Origin: Molossus alvarezi | Lineage: Eukaryota > Chordata > Mammalia > Chiroptera > Molossidae | DNA length: 64,000 bases | Assembly (NCBI GenBank): GCA_037176705.1 | Contig: CM073889.1 | Span: 102,131,890 to 102,195,889 of the forward strand | Reading direction: 5' to 3' | Shown here: positions 22,329-34,687 of the stretch, piece by piece | How positions within the stretch are numbered: position 1 is the stretch's first letter | How the letters are laid out: each line of letters starts with the position of its first letter | The notes under the pieces: model-generated | Database searches by the model: none | What the model saw: only the letters and a program-made list of their open reading frames with translations | What the model was told of the DNA's origin: nothing | Translations under genes and position numbers: made by a program

Positions 22329-23075
22329 TGTTCATTTTTGCATGTTGATTTTTCATATTCCTCTTCCATCGTGACTTGAATCTGTTTCCCGCCCGACCTC
22401 TGTTCCAGCGGTAGCTGGCCCTTAGGCAATCCCTGCAGAAGCTTCCTAAATGATCTTTTTTCCCGAGCCAGCCAACATGCCATTTCTGGGGCCATCTTTC
22501 AGGAGTGTAGTGGCTTCTCATTACTACAGAATTAATATCGTCTAGGTCGGAGGCACTCTGACTTATGCCCGTGCAGGGTGGACACATGAGCGTGAGGGCC
22601 TCTGTGAATGTTGAGCTCTAGGGCTCCTGGATTCACCTTCTTCCTGGCTAGCCAGTATCCTAACCTGGCCACCTTGCTGCCCAACCTCTCCACATGGCAT
22701 CCTCTTCCCTTCTGTTGCCTTTCTCCCAACTCACAAACACACTCTATCAGCCTCTTCCACTTCTCCAAAAATGTCTACACTCAGTGTCTATTTTTCATGC
22801 CTGGGAGTATGTAACCCTCCTTGTAATCACTTCTTTGAGGCCTCCTTCAGACCCCACAATGAAAGTTCTCCTTAGACCTAACAACCTTATCAGTGTCTCC
22901 CAGTGTACTTTGCACTCCTACAACGGCCTTTCTCAGTAGCCAATGTGTATGCAAATGATTACAGTGGAAATCTCCCCAACCCTGGGCTGTGAGTCTGTGA
23001 AAAGCACCATCTGTGTCAGTTTCTGGGACCTCCCTCCAAACCTGACACCCAGCACAGTGCCCTGCGCATGGTGGA
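22329..23075 (+). mobile_element. Eroded L2 LINE 3' portion
   Basis: Scattered L2 blocks: AGTGGCTTCTCATTACTACA, TGGCCACCTTGCTGCCCAAC, and GACACCCAGCACAGTGCCCT with a short tail. Very diverged. Confidence 0.5.
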
Positions 23076-23240
23076 TGTCTTAGTCTTTCAGGCCACCACA
23101 GACTGGGTGGCCTAACAATGAGCATTTATTTCCCACAGCTCTGGAGGCTGGAACTTCCAAGGTCGAAACCAAGTTCCCTGACGCAGTTCATATGACCCCA
23201 CCATCTTCTATGCTAAGATCCCATCTTCTAATCTTCCAAC
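23076..23240 (-). mobile_element. MLT1 LTR fragment
   Basis: CACCACAGACTGGGTGGCCT and CACAGCTCTGGAGGCTGGAA are the reversed MLT1 LTR 3' part. Confidence 0.75.
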
Positions 23241-23511
23241 GGATCTAAAATTTTAAGAACTTCATATGGATCCTCAAAACTTTCCAGGCCCTGCCCCATT
23301 TGACCTCTCTCCCCTTCTCTCCCCTGGTCGGAAGTGAAGTTTGACACGCACTCCATCACCCCCCAAAACAACCCTAGCCCCAGGCAGCTCAGACATCCTC
23401 CTTTCCCTCCAAGGGTCATGTTTGGTTCGGCTTCCCTGTCGTCGCTCATAAAAGACTGCCACAGTGGCACTAGCCAGCAAAGGCTTTATTTAAGAGAACA
23501 TAAATAAAGAG

Positions 23512-23784
23512 CAGCGATTTTCAACCAGCGTGCCACAAGAATTTCTAAAACATGCAATACCTGATTAGTTACTTAGGGGCACTGACCTCTTTTCTTTTAG
23601 ATTGTCAAATAAAAAAATTAAAAAATGACAACAGCCAACATAACAATAGCCATACAGTGTGAATGATTAAAAATTATACCTTTTTTCTTTACTAGATTGA
23701 CAGAAATATATACTTTTGGTGTGCCATAGAATTTTAGTGATTAGTTTATGTGTGCCATGAGATGAAAAAGGTTGAAAATCGCTA
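23512..23784. mobile_element. hAT-type MITE
   Basis: A 273-base element with inverted ends: CAGCGATTTTCAACC at the left, GGTTGAAAATCGCTA at the right (14 of 15 complementary). GTGCC follows the left end and GTGCCA precedes the right one. Eight-base flanks ATAAAGAG and TTCTAGAG are partly alike, fitting an aged hAT duplication. No coding capacity. Confidence 0.85.
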
Positions 23785-23889
23785 TTCTAGAGAATGAAAG
23801 CCTATTTTTGAAATCTCCTGTGGGGCCTGAGCTAATTATCTTCCATGGCCTCACTTTAGATTTACGCATCTTTATGTAAATAATAACTT

Positions 23890-24310
23890 CTTATATGTAG
23901 TGTGGACAAAAATAAAAAGGGCTCTATAACACAAGGTGATCTCATCATAAATTCCTAAGTAGGCAGATGATGGTGGGTAGAATGCCCCAGGCATATAACT
24001 TTTTAGTAAAAGGCTTATATTTGCTTTAAGCAAGTCCTGTCAGTGTTTTTGTGTATCTAGGTTCATGCACCTTTGAAATACCCCCTTTCATACCCCTCAA
24101 GAGAACACATAATCTTAATTATCCTATAATCCCATCCCCAAGAGAGCCTCCCGCCTCCACATACTCTTCCTAACATTCCCTCCTTAATCTCAAATGCACA
24201 AAAGAAGCTGCAGAACTGTTCTTCTCTGGAGCATTTGAGATCTTGCTCCCTGGCATATGTCATCAGTATGGCTCCAATAAACTTTTATAAAAGTTCCCTA
24301 CTGGTTTGGA
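23890..24310 (+). other. Possible LTR remnant, low confidence
   Basis: The tail has TGGCTCCAATAAACTTTTAT followed by CTGGTTTGGATG, an arrangement seen at the polyadenylation end of some LTRs. I cannot name a family. Confidence 0.3.
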
Positions 24311-24475
24311 TGTTTCTTATGTCGACAGTAGTACAACTTAATTGATTCTCATAATTTAGAACTTATGCAGACAAAGGTTAATTTGAACTTTGACTTTTCT
24401 AATGAACAAATAGCAGCAATTAATATATAAAAATTTTTAATGGGGAAAGATTTAAATATTTTAAAAGATCAAATA

Positions 24476-24665
24476 TTTTTTAAATTGGTTTGTAGAGAGA
24501 GGGGAAGAGAGAAGGAGAGAGAGAAAGTGGAACAACAAATCAATGTTTCTCTCATCGAGTTGCATTTATTGGTTGATTCTTGTATGTGCCCTTACTGGGG
24601 ATAGAACCCGCAATCTTGATATATTGAGAAAACACTCTAACCAACTAAGCAACTCAGCCAGAGCC
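24476..24665 (-). mobile_element. Old Ves-related SINE
   Basis: Reverse copy with GA tract, CAATGTTTCTCTCATCG, then CCAACTAAGCAACTCAGCCA at the head end. Older subfamily, diverged. Confidence 0.85.
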
Positions 24666-24666
24666 A

Positions 24667-26087
24667 AAGATCAAATATGTTTTGAGCACCTTCAAATGTT
24701 TTAGGAATATCCTTTGCACAAAAAAAAGAAAATAACTGGGGTACTAATTAGAAACAAATCTTATGTATTTATTAAAGCAGGAATTATAAGGTAATCCACT
24801 AAGATTTTTATTAATTGAGATACTATGCATACTTCAAAGTAATCAAAACCCATTTCCTTTACATATTACATAATTTAACTTTTTCTTTAATTTAGCTCCC
24901 CTTCAATTTAGTGCAAATGAATTCATTTCATAATAATGAAAACATTATTCATTTGAAGATTTTATTCATTTAGAGATCATTAAAATAATTTTCTATGCCT
25001 ATGCTCCAACCAACTGAGCCACACCAACCAGGGCTACTGTATACAATTCTTATATGAGTGTGAGAATATCTTGTATTATGCCCTTATCTGGATCTTTTTC
25101 AAGTTATGATCAATTAGAATATTTTTTCAGGTTATTTTTCCTCCATAAATTAACTAATCTGTACTTTTCTCTATCAATACCTTTCCAACCAATTTGAACC
25201 AATAACATTCAATTATTTTACAAACATTTACAAAGCACTTGCTTTGTCATAGGTGTTATGAAAGAAATTATATAGGTGAAGGGGAGAGAAAGGCAGGAAT
25301 GGTCAGTTCTTAATAATGTAAGAATTCTAAGACTCTGAGTCGTTAACATCAGAGACCTTCACCAGGACTAACTTTTTCTGGATGGATTGTATTTTTAGGT
25401 ACTTTGTTCAGAGGTGTTTTGCCTTAATTAAAAATTGCATATGTTATAAACTCTTTCATTACAGATTTGTTGTTAGGGGAAAGTCTTTGGGTTTCCAATG
25501 ATGACAGATTTTATCATTGCCTATCATGATTATCTCTAGTTTATGGGAAGATAGCCAAAGGGGGGAAAATTTACTTCTCAGTTTCAGGCTGATGGAAAAT
25601 CACTCTTTTTTTTTTTTTTTTTTTTTTGCCTTTTTGCCACAACTTGGCTCCACTGACATACATTTGTACATGACACTAGGGAGTGAGTAGACATCTTGTG
25701 ATCACCAGTTTTTGAATTTATACTCAACTTTTAGCTAAATAAAGATTAAATTAGAAATCCAGTAACTTCACATATTAACTAGAGCTTTCCAAACTGCAGG
25801 TTGTGACAATTAACAGGTCATGAAATAAACTCAGTGAGACTTAATCAGCTTTTTTACCACATTAAACATAATGGGCACCATTAGCTTTTGGTGAGTGGTA
25901 CACATTTCCTCTCTGGCTGGTATACACACATGTGTAACCTCATGATGTATACACATGTCCTAAGTGTCCATTTGTACCTTGGAGGTGTGCAGTTTATTAT
26001 GTCATTTATATCCCAATAAAACAGTATTTTACACACACACACACTTTTTTTTTTAAGAAGTAAAATAGGAAAAAAATAGAAGAGAAA
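24667..26087. other. AT-rich unassigned DNA with a SINE head fragment
   Basis: At 24995-25036 there is only the reversed head of a SINE (CCAACTGAGCCACACCAACC). A 29-base poly-T lies near 25599-25627 and CA repeats at 26030-26043. 25785-25990 may be an old DNA transposon; not assigned. Confidence 0.5.
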
Positions 26088-27433
26088 AATGGCAGCAGAT
26101 TGAATGGAAGTTACTCCGACAATCTCCTATGACCAAACTGAATTAAAACTAAAATATAAAAAAGTCATCCAGAAGAACCAAATGAAGATCAGCTGGAGAG
26201 AATCCTTATAACCAAGAAGGTAAAGAGGAGCCCAAATTGACTCTGGTAGAAGGTTTGAAGGCATGAGAGGTCTGGCTGGGTCCCACAGGCAATAGCTGAG
26301 GGATGTCTCAGCTATAAGAAGTACCCCTTGAGAAGTATGGGGTTTAAATTTCAAGCTGGGCTCCCCAGCACAGAGTGGTGAAACTGGGAAAGGTGCCAAC
26401 ATAACATCTGGCTGTGAAAAACACCAGTGTGGAGGTTCTGTCAGGCGGGGAGAGGTGCTGGTAACACGGCATCCCCGTGAAGGGCCAGCAAACTAAACTT
26501 CAGCTATAGCCACTGATCTTGGGCTCCAGCAGAGGGAGGGATGAGTGGATTGGAGCAGCATGAGGAGAGTCAGGGGTTTGTGGGGCTGGGGAGAAAGCTG
26601 AGAAGGAGGCCATCAAGAGTCCTACGCCAAGTCATTCCCCTAATGCTACAGAAACCATCTTTCTCAGGCAGAATTTTCCTCTCAAAGGAGCTATAGTTTG
26701 AAGGGTAGCAATTGACCCACCTGCTAGAAATCTTCTCACCCTGGCGGTCAGGGGTGGCAGGAGTTTATGTCCAGCTGAAGACTATAACCTTTATTAAGTT
26801 ACTGAAGCTAACAGTCAACCTGCAGGCAGAGGCAGATCTCTGGGAGACTTGAGTCTTTGCCTGGCCTGCAACTCTGCCTGGGAGAGTAAGACGAGACATT
26901 GGTGTTCAGCTTGGTCACTTCCATACACATCCAAACCCAACAGCGGAGCCACAAACTGTGGATCATTTGGCTGTCTTAGTAGGGTTTGGAGCCTGCTCAA
27001 ATGTTGAAACAAAGAAACAAGTCCCAAATGAAAGAATAGGAGAATTCTCAAGAAGAAGGGCTAAGTGAAAAGGAGATAAGCAAGTTATCAAATATAGAGT
27101 TCAGAGTAAAGATCATAAGGATGCTCAACAGCTTGAGAAAGATATAGAAACAATGAAAAACAACCAAGTGGAAATAAAGAATGACGTAACCCAAATAAAG
27201 AATATACTAGAAGGAATAAATTGCAGATTAGAGGGGGCTAAGGATATAATTAACAAATTAGAAGACAGGGTAGAAAAAAATCACTCAATCCAAGAACCAA
27301 AAAGAAAAAAATAATTTAAAAAACAGGAGGATAGTTTAAGATTTCTGTGGGACAATACAAAACAAAACAATATCCACATCATGGGAGTATCAGAAGTAGA
27401 AGAAAGTGAACAAGGAATAGAAAGCCTGCTTGA

Positions 27434-29434
27434 TCCATTTCTGACAAAAATGCTCAGCAATGTGGGAATAGAGGGATCATATCTTGACATAATAAAGGCC
27501 ATATATGAAAGACCTACAGCCAACATCATACTCAATGGGCAGAAACTAAAAAAATTTCCATTAAGGACAGGAACAAGACAGGGATGTCCACTTTTGCCAC
27601 TCTTATTTAACATAGTATTGGAAGTCTTAGCCACAGCAATCAGACATGAGGAAAAAATAAAAGGGATCCAAATTGGAAAGGAGGAAGTGAAACTGTCATT
27701 ATTTGCAGATGATATGATATTATACATAGAAAACCCTAAAGACTCCATCAAAAATTTACTAGACTTAATAAATGAATTTGGCAAAGTAGCAGGATACAAA
27801 ATTAACGTCAAGAAATCGATGGCGCTCTTGTACACCAATGATGAACTCAGAGAAAGAGAAACTGAAAAAACAATCCCATTTACCATCGTGCCAAAAAAAT
27901 TAAGATACCTAGGAATAAACTTAACCAAAGAAGTAAAGGACTTATTGGCAGAAAACTACAGGACATTGAAAAAAGAAATAGAGGAAGATATAAAAAAGTG
28001 GAAGCACATACCCTGTTCATGGATAGGAAGAATTAACATCATTAAAATGTCCATACTACCCAAAGCAATCTATAGATTCAATGCAATCCCCGTAAAAATA
28101 CCAACGACATATTTCACAGAACTAGAACAAATACTTCAAAAGTTCATATGGAACCAAAAAAGTCCCCAAATAACCACAGCAATTTTGAAAAAGAAGGACA
28201 AAGTAGGTGGGATCACAATACCAGATATTAGGTTATACTACAAAGCGACTGTAATCAAAACAGCCTGGTACTGGCACAAGAACAGGCATATAGACCAGTG
28301 GAACAGAACTGAAAACCCAGAAATGGACCCAAGGCAATATGCTCAATTAATATTTGACAAAGGTAGCAAGAGCATACAGTGGAGTAAAGACAGCCTCTTT
28401 AATAAATGGTGTTGGGAAAATTGGACAGCTACATGCAAAAAAAAATGAAACTAGACCATCGACTTACACCATACACAAAAATAAACTCAAAATGGATAAA
28501 AGACTTAAATGTGACCCATGAATCCATAAAAATTCTAGAAGAAAATGTAGGCAACAAAATTTTGGACATCATACAGAGCAGAATTTTCACTGATACATCA
28601 CCTAAGGCAACAGAAACAAAGGAAGAAATGAACACATGGGACTACATCAAACTAAAAAGCTCCTGCACAGCAAAAGAAACAATCATCAAAATGGAAAGGC
28701 AACCCACTGTATGGGAGAACATCATTGCCAATGATGTATCAGATAAGGGGTTAATTTCCAATATATATAGAATGCTCTTACAACTCCACAAAAGGAAGAC
28801 AAAGAACCCAAATAAAAAATGGGCAGAGGAGCTGAATAGACACCTCTCCATACAGGACATACAAATGGCCAAGAGACATATGACGAAATGCTCAGCATCA
28901 CTAATCATCAGAGAGATGCAAATTAAAGCAACAATGAGGTATTACCTCACACCTGTCAGAATGGCCGCCATCAACAAATTATCAAACAACAAGTGTTGGC
29001 AAGGGTGTGGAGAAAAGGGGACTCTAGTACACTGTTGGTGGGAATGCAGACTGGTGTAGCCACTATGGAAAACAATATGGTGTTACCTCAAAAAATTAAA
29101 AATTGAACTTCCATTTGACCCAGTGATCCCACTTCTAGGAATATACCCTAAGAAGTCTGAAACACAAATCAGGAAGAATATATGTACCCCCATGTTCATA
29201 GCAGCATTATTTACAATAGCTAAGATCTGGAAACAGCCCAAGTGTCCATCAGTAGACGAATGGATAAAAAAGCTGTGGTACATATATACAATGGAGTACT
29301 ACGCAGCGGTAAGAAAGAAAGATCTCTTATCCTTTGAGACGACATGGAGGGACCTGGAAAGTATTATCCTAAGTGAAATAAGCCAAGCAGAAAAAGACAA
29401 ATACCACATGATCTCACTTATATACGGAATATAA
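27434..29434 (+). pseudogene. L1 ORF2 protein, C-terminal two thirds, broken
   Basis: Encodes the L1 reverse transcriptase from the palm onward. Motifs: [19 protein letters not shown] and RQGCPL, the catalytic FADD at 27702-27713, [16 protein letters not shown], and the cysteine-rich [10 protein letters not shown] with HCWWEC near 28990-29050. The frame shifts once in an A-run at about 28438-28446, and a TAG at 29057-29059 replaces the expected glutamine codon. The last part resumes as LLGIYPKK and MEYYAAVRKKD and ends at 29434. Only two main lesions, so it is young, but N-terminal truncation makes it inactive. The 355-codon frame opening at 27381 is a fusion of the host L1 ORF1 with this sequence. 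Confidence 0.93.
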
Positions 29435-29704
29435 TGAACATAACAGTCTGAGGTATACGGTAGACCCAGAAACATGGAAGTAGGGCACAGACTGACATCC
29501 CTCAGAAGAGGGGGTGGGGGGGGTGGGAAGAGATAAACCACAGAACTTATATGCATGTATGCATGACCAATGGACATGGACAACTAAACCGGGGACAGGC
29601 GGGGGTGGGGTGGGGAGGGGGGTGCCAATGGGGTAAAAAAGGAGAAAAATCTGTAACAAAAAAAAAAATAAAGAAAAAATTAAAAACAAACAAACAAACA
29701 AAAA
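27434..29704 (+). mobile_element. Young 5'-truncated L1 with 15-base duplication
   Basis: A 2.27 kb L1 that begins inside the reverse transcriptase domain and ends with a 3' UTR and A-rich tail (29655-29704, with CAAA repeats). The duplication AGAAAGCCTGCTTGA lies at 27419-27433 and 29705-29719. It splits ORF1 of the older L1. The 3' UTR has long G-runs (29507-29527 and 29592-29622), typical of mammalian L1 and able to form G-quadruplexes. Confidence 0.95.
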
Positions 29705-30058
29705 AGAAAGCCTGCTTGAAGAAATAATGGCAGAAAAGTTTTCTAACTTGGTTAAGGAAAAAGTCACACAAATTCAGGAAGCACAGAGATTCCCAAACAA
29801 GAACACAAAGAGGCACACACCAAGACACATCATAATTAAAATGCCAAAAATTAAATACAAAAGAGAATCTTAAAGGTAGCAAGAGAAAAGCAATGGGTTA
29901 CCTACAAAAAAGCTCCCATAAGGCTGTCCACTAATGTCTCAACAGAAACACTATAGGTCAGAAGGGAATGGCATGAAGTATTCAAGGTAATGAAAAAACA
30001 AGGATCTAAATCCAAAGCTACTCTATCCAGCAAGGCTGTCATTCAAAATAGATGGTGA

Positions 30059-30287
30059 TCTCTGGCCAGTTTGATTCAGCGGTTAGAGCATTGGCCTGCA
30101 GACCAGAGTCCTGTGTTCAGTTCCTGCTAAGGGCACGTACATTGGTTGCGGTTTGTTCCCAGCCCCATTTGGGGTTGTGCAGGTGGCAACCAGTCAATGT
30201 GTCTCTCTCACATTGATGTTTCTCTCTCTCTCTTTCTCCCTCTCTACCTCCCACTTAAAAAAAGAAAAGAAAAAAGAAAGAAGGTAA
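30059..30287 (+). mobile_element. Ves SINE in the old L1
   Basis: CTGGCCAGTTTGATTCAGCG head, CT tract and an AAAGAAAAG-rich tail, inserted at the ORF1 end of the old L1. Confidence 0.93.
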
Positions 30288-31287
30288 AATAAAGAGCTCC
30301 CCAGACAAAAAAAAGGTTAAGGGAATATATTAACACCAAATCAGCACTGCAAGAAATGTTAAAAGGATTGCTGTAATTAGTACAAAAAATAGAAACACAG
30401 GCATAATGAATAAAAATGGCAATAAACAAGTACATATCAATAATAACCTTAAATGTAAATGGAATAAATGCTCCAATCAAAAGACACAGAGTAGATGAAT
30501 GAATAATAAAGCATGACCCATATATATACTGTCTACAATAGACCCACCTCAGAACAAAAGACTCACATAGGATGAATGTGAAGGGATAGATAAGGAGGCA
30601 CATCTGTAATAAAAATAATAGTAATAAATTAAGTATTTAAAAAAGAAAGAAAGTGAAGTGATGGAAAAACAATTTTTAAGCAAATGGAAACAAACAAAAA
30701 AGCTGGAGTGACAATACACATATCTGATAAAATAGACTTCAAAATAAAGGCCATAACAAGAGACAAAGAAGGTCACTGTGTAATATTTAAAGGATCAATC
30801 CAATAAGAGGATTTAACCTTGGTAAACATATATTCACCTAATATAGGAGTACCAAAATATATTTATAAACTTCTGGAAGACTCTAAGGGACAGATTGACA
30901 GCAGTACAATCAAAGTATGGGGACTTCAACACCCCACTGACATCACTGGATAGACAAAAAATTAACAAGGAAACAGAGACCCTAAACAATACACTAGATC
31001 AGATGGATTTAATTGATATTTACAGATAATTTCATTCCAAAATTGCAGAATATACATTCTTCTCAAGCGCACTGAGGACATTCTCAAAGTTAGAGCACAT
31101 GTTAGGACACAATTTAAGTTTCTAGAAGTTCAAGAAGATTAAAATCATATCTTCTTAGATCACAATGGTATGAAACTAGAAATTAATTACAACAAAAAGA
31201 CATTCAAACACATGGAGGCTAAATAGCATGTTACTAAATAATGAGTGAGTTATCAATGAGATCAAGGAAGAAATAAAAAACTTCCTG

Positions 31288-31539
31288 AGCCCTGGCCAGT
31301 TTGGCTCAGCGGTTAAAGCATCAGTCTATGGTCCAGAGGGACCCTGGTTCAGTTCCTGCTAAGGGCACGTACTTTGGTTGCAGTTTGTCCCTGGCCCTGG
31401 TTGGGTCATGTGGGTGGGGACCACTCAATGTGTCCCTTTCACATCCATGTTTCTCTCTCTCTCTTCCTCTCTCCTTCCCACTCTATATGAACAAAAAAAT
31501 GGAAAAATGTCCTCAAGTGAGGATAACAAACAAGAACAA
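31288..31539 (+). mobile_element. Ves SINE in the old L1 ORF2
   Basis: Full-length copy. Perfect 13-base duplication AAAAAACTTCCTG at 31275-31287 and 31540-31552. A 180-codon frame (31301-31843) merges this SINE and L1 sequence and is not a gene. Confidence 0.95.
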
Positions 31540-32058
31540 AAAAAACTTCCTGGAAATTAATGAAAATGAACACACAATAACACAAAACCTATGGGACACA
31601 GTGAAAGTAGTCCTGAGAAGGAAGTTCATAGCATTACAGGCCTACCTAGAGAGACAAGAAAAATTTCTAGTTGAAAATCTAACCCTACAACTTAAAGAAT
31701 TAGAAAGAGAACAAAAAGAAAAACCCAAAGTAAGTATAAGAAAGGAAATAATAAAGATCAGAGCAGAAATAAATGTCATAGAGACTAAAAACAAACAATA
31801 CAAAAGAGCAATAAAACCAAGAGCTAGTTCTTTGAAAAGATAAACAAGATTGATGACCCTTTAGCCACACTCACCGAGCTACAAAACTAAAAAGCTTCTG
31901 CAGGACAAAAGAGACCAGCATCAAAATGAAAAGGGAACCCGCTCTATGGGAGAACGTATTTGCCAATGATACACTGGATAAGAGGTTAACATCCAAAATA
32001 CACAAAGTACTCCTACAACTCAACAAAAGGAAGATAAAGAATCCAATTTAAAAATAAG

Positions 32059-32344
32059 CAGAGCCCTGGCCAGTTTTGCTCAGTGGTTAGAGCATTGGCC
32101 TACAGACCAAAGAATCCCAGGTTTGATTGTTGGTCAAGGGCACATACCTGGGTTTCAGGTTTAATCCCTGGCCCTGGTCAGGGTCGCACAGGAGGCAACA
32201 AATCTATGTGTCTCTCTCACATCAATGTTTCTCTCTTTCTCTCTCTCTATCTCCCTCCTTTCCTTCCTCCCTCCCTCCCTTTCACTCTATCTAAAAATCA
32301 ATGGAAAAATATCCTCAGGTGAGGGTCAATAAAAAAAAAAATTT
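32059..32344 (+). mobile_element. Ves SINE (first of a pair)
   Basis: AGCCCTGGCCAGTTTTGCTC head, long CT and CCT tract, tail A-run then T-run (32331-32347). The short direct repeat AAGCAG appears left of it and right of the next SINE. Confidence 0.93.
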
Positions 32345-32359
32345 TTTTAATGGATAGAG

Positions 32360-32588
32360 GCCCTGGCCAGTTTGGCTCAGTGATTAGAGCACTGGCCTGC
32401 AAACTGAAGGGCCTCAGGTTCAATTCTCCGTCAAGGGCATGTACGTAGGTTGCAGGTTCAATCCCCATATGGTAGTCAACCAATTGATATGTCTCTTTCA
32501 CATCGATGTTTCTCTTTCCCTCCCTTCCACTCTATGTATAAAATCAATGAAAAAATATCTTTAGGTGAGGATTAACAACAACAACAAC
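32360..32588 (+). mobile_element. Ves SINE (second of a pair)
   Basis: GGCCCTGGCCAGTTTGGCTC head, tail of (CAA)n repeats (32572-32588), inserted next to the tail of the preceding copy. L1 sequence resumes at AGCAGAAGATCTGAATAG. Confidence 0.93.
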
Positions 32589-33471
32589 AAAGCAGAAGAT
32601 CTGAATAGACACTTCTCCAAAGAAGACATACAAATGGCCAAGAAACATATGAAAAAAATGCTCAGTATCACTGATCATCAAATAAATTAAAATTAAAACA
32701 ACTACGAGGTATCACCTCACACCAGCCAGAATGGCTACCATCAATAAATCTTCAAAGAACAAGTGCTGGCGAGAATGTGGAGAAAAGGGGACTCTAGTAC
32801 ACTGCTGGTGGGAATGCAGACTGGTGTGGCCACTATGGAAAGCAATACGGTGTTTCCTCAAAAAATTTTAAATGGAACTGCCTTTTGACCCAGTGACTCC
32901 ACTACTAGGAATATAGCCTAAGAAGCTGGAAACACCAATCAGAAAGAATATATGCACCCCTATAGCTAAGATCTGGAAACAGCCCAAATGTCTATCAGTA
33001 GATGAGTGGATAAAAAAAGCAGCAGTACATATACACAATGGAATACTATGCAGCCATAAGAAAGAAAGATCTCTTATCCTTTGAGACAACATGGAGGGAT
33101 TTGGAGAATCTTATGCTCAGCGAAATAAACCAGTCAGGGAAAGACAAGTATCACAGGACCTCACTTATTTGGAATATAATTAACACAATAAGCTGTCAAA
33201 CAAAAATAGATCCAGAGACATGGAAGTAGGGAACAGACTGACTAACCTCAGAGATGAGGCAGGTTCGGGGGTGGGAAAAGAAAAACCAAAGAACTTATAT
33301 GCATATAGGCATAACCAATGGACACTGATAACAATGTGGTGAAGGCAAGGGGGAGGCAGGTACAGGGAGTAGGATGTCAATGGGGGGGAGGAAGGGAGGG
33401 ACATCTGTAATACTTTCAACAATAAAGATATAGCAAAAAATTAAAAATTAAAAAAATAGAATAGAAAATAT

Positions 33472-33670
33472 CTCCCTAGCCAGGTAGCTCAGTTGGTTGG
33501 AGTATCATCTCGTGCACCAAAAGGTGGCAGGTTCAATTCTGGGTCAGGGGACATACTTAGGTTGTGGGTCAGAGCACAAGAAGAAGCAACCAATTAATGC
33601 ATAAATAAGTGGAACAATAAATCGACATTTCTCTCTCCCTCTAAAAAACAAAATTAATAAATAAAAATTT
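33472..33670 (+). mobile_element. Old Ves-related SINE
   Basis: CTAGCCAGGTAGCTCAGTTG head with B box GGTTCAATTCT, then CAATTAATGCATAAATAAGT and an A-rich tail. Same older type as 24476-24665. Confidence 0.85.
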
Positions 33671-33936
33671 TAAGACATTTTTAAAAAGTTGGTGAAAGTG
33701 TGTTGCAGTTGTGTGTGTGTTTGTATTTCTGACTGTGTCACGGAGAGAAAGATAAACCACTGAACTAGACTCTAATCCCCAAGAAGGCACTGATTAGCCT
33801 TCTAGCAAATATTTGCTAGATTGAATGGATTTGATGTGTTTGTGGATTTATTCAGCAAATATTTACTAAGACTCGCTGTGTACACTACATTGATCAGGGA
33901 AAACCCTCATTTAAATTTTGTAAAATCAAAGGACAG

Positions 33937-34056
33937 CCCTGGCCAGTTTGGCTCAGGGGTTAGAGCAATGACTCTCGGACCAAAGAGTGGCAGGTTTGAT
34001 CTTGGGGGCTGTGCAGGAGGCAACCAATCGATCAATCGATGTCTCTCTCACACTGA

Positions 34057-34098
<42 letters not shown>

Positions 34099-34190
34099 CC
34101 CCCTTCCCTCTCTCCCTTCTTCCCTCCTACTCTATCTTAAAACAATCAAAGAAAACATATCCTTGGATGAGGATTAAAAATAAATAAAAG
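33937..34190 (+). mobile_element. Ves SINE with shortened head
   Basis: CAGCCCTGGCCAGTTTGGCT head; sequence between the B box and GGGGCTGTGCAGGAGGCAAC is deleted. It has a CAATCGATCAATCGATG repeat and a long CT run (34061-34101). Confidence 0.93.
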
Positions 34191-34605
34191 AAAACACAGG
34201 AACCAGCCGGCTCTCAAAATCTTAATCAGATTCAGTAAATGTTCCTTTTTAGGAATAAATCATTCCATTTGCCGGGACGGCTGCATAATCTTCATCTGGC
34301 TTAACTCCACCTACTGTATAAAATAGACCCTAAGGTCTCTACACAGTGTCCAGAAGTTATTTTTATGAAAGCCTGAGTTGCAATAGGTCAGCAAGAAGAG
34401 CCTTCAGATCCATTTCATTCCTATTCTGGTCCAAATCCCTCCCTCACAGCCAATCAGGGCAGATCTGCACAGCGTCCTTCCCTCCAGTGTAGATGATATC
34501 CCAGGTCCCAGTCCCCAGTGTTCCTTTTCTAGGGCTGTAATGACCCCCACCCCCACCCGCACTGTCACCAGAGGCTTTGCTCCTCCTGGAAGCCGCAAAC
34601 ATTCT
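34191..34605. other. Unassigned stretch
   Basis: No repeat or gene recognised. Confidence 0.4.
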
Positions 34606-34687
34606 CACTGTCCCCTGGGGGCAGAGCCCCCACTCTCCAGGGCCATCACTGTCCCCTGGGGGCAGAGCTCCCACTCTCCAGGGCCAT
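34606..34687 (+). repeat. Two-copy 41-base tandem repeat
   Basis: Unit opens CACTGTCCCCTGGGGGCAGA and occurs at 34606-34646 and 34647-34687 with one substitution, in a GC-rich stretch. Confidence 0.95.

Larger units (their letters stand above)
26088..33432 (+). mobile_element. Old L1 LINE, carrying a younger L1 and four SINEs
   Basis: The host element has a 5' UTR (26088 to about 27050), ORF1 coiled-coil coding sequence to 27433, ORF1 continuing at 29720-30058 and about 30288-30400, ORF2 starting at ATG 30416 (MAINKYISIITLNVNGINAP, the endonuclease start), ORF2 until about 31888, then a jump to ORF2 C-terminal sequence, and a 3' end at 32590-33432 with A-rich tail. Interruptions: a younger L1 at 27434-29704, SINEs at 30059-30287, 31288-31539, 32059-32344 and 32360-32588. 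Many stops; dead. The reverse transcriptase domain is missing between 31880 and 31895. Confidence 0.88.

Noticed and set aside
27281..27928. A 215-codon minus-strand frame
   Set aside because: It is the antisense of L1 coding sequence, where A-rich sense DNA leaves long frames in the other strand.
27381..28448. A 355-codon open frame with reverse transcriptase motifs as a possible new gene
   Set aside because: It is a chance fusion of old L1 ORF1 with the 5'-truncated young L1 ORF2; the target duplication marks the join.
31301..31843. A 180-codon plus-strand frame
   Set aside because: It reads through a Ves SINE into L1 ORF2 sequence.
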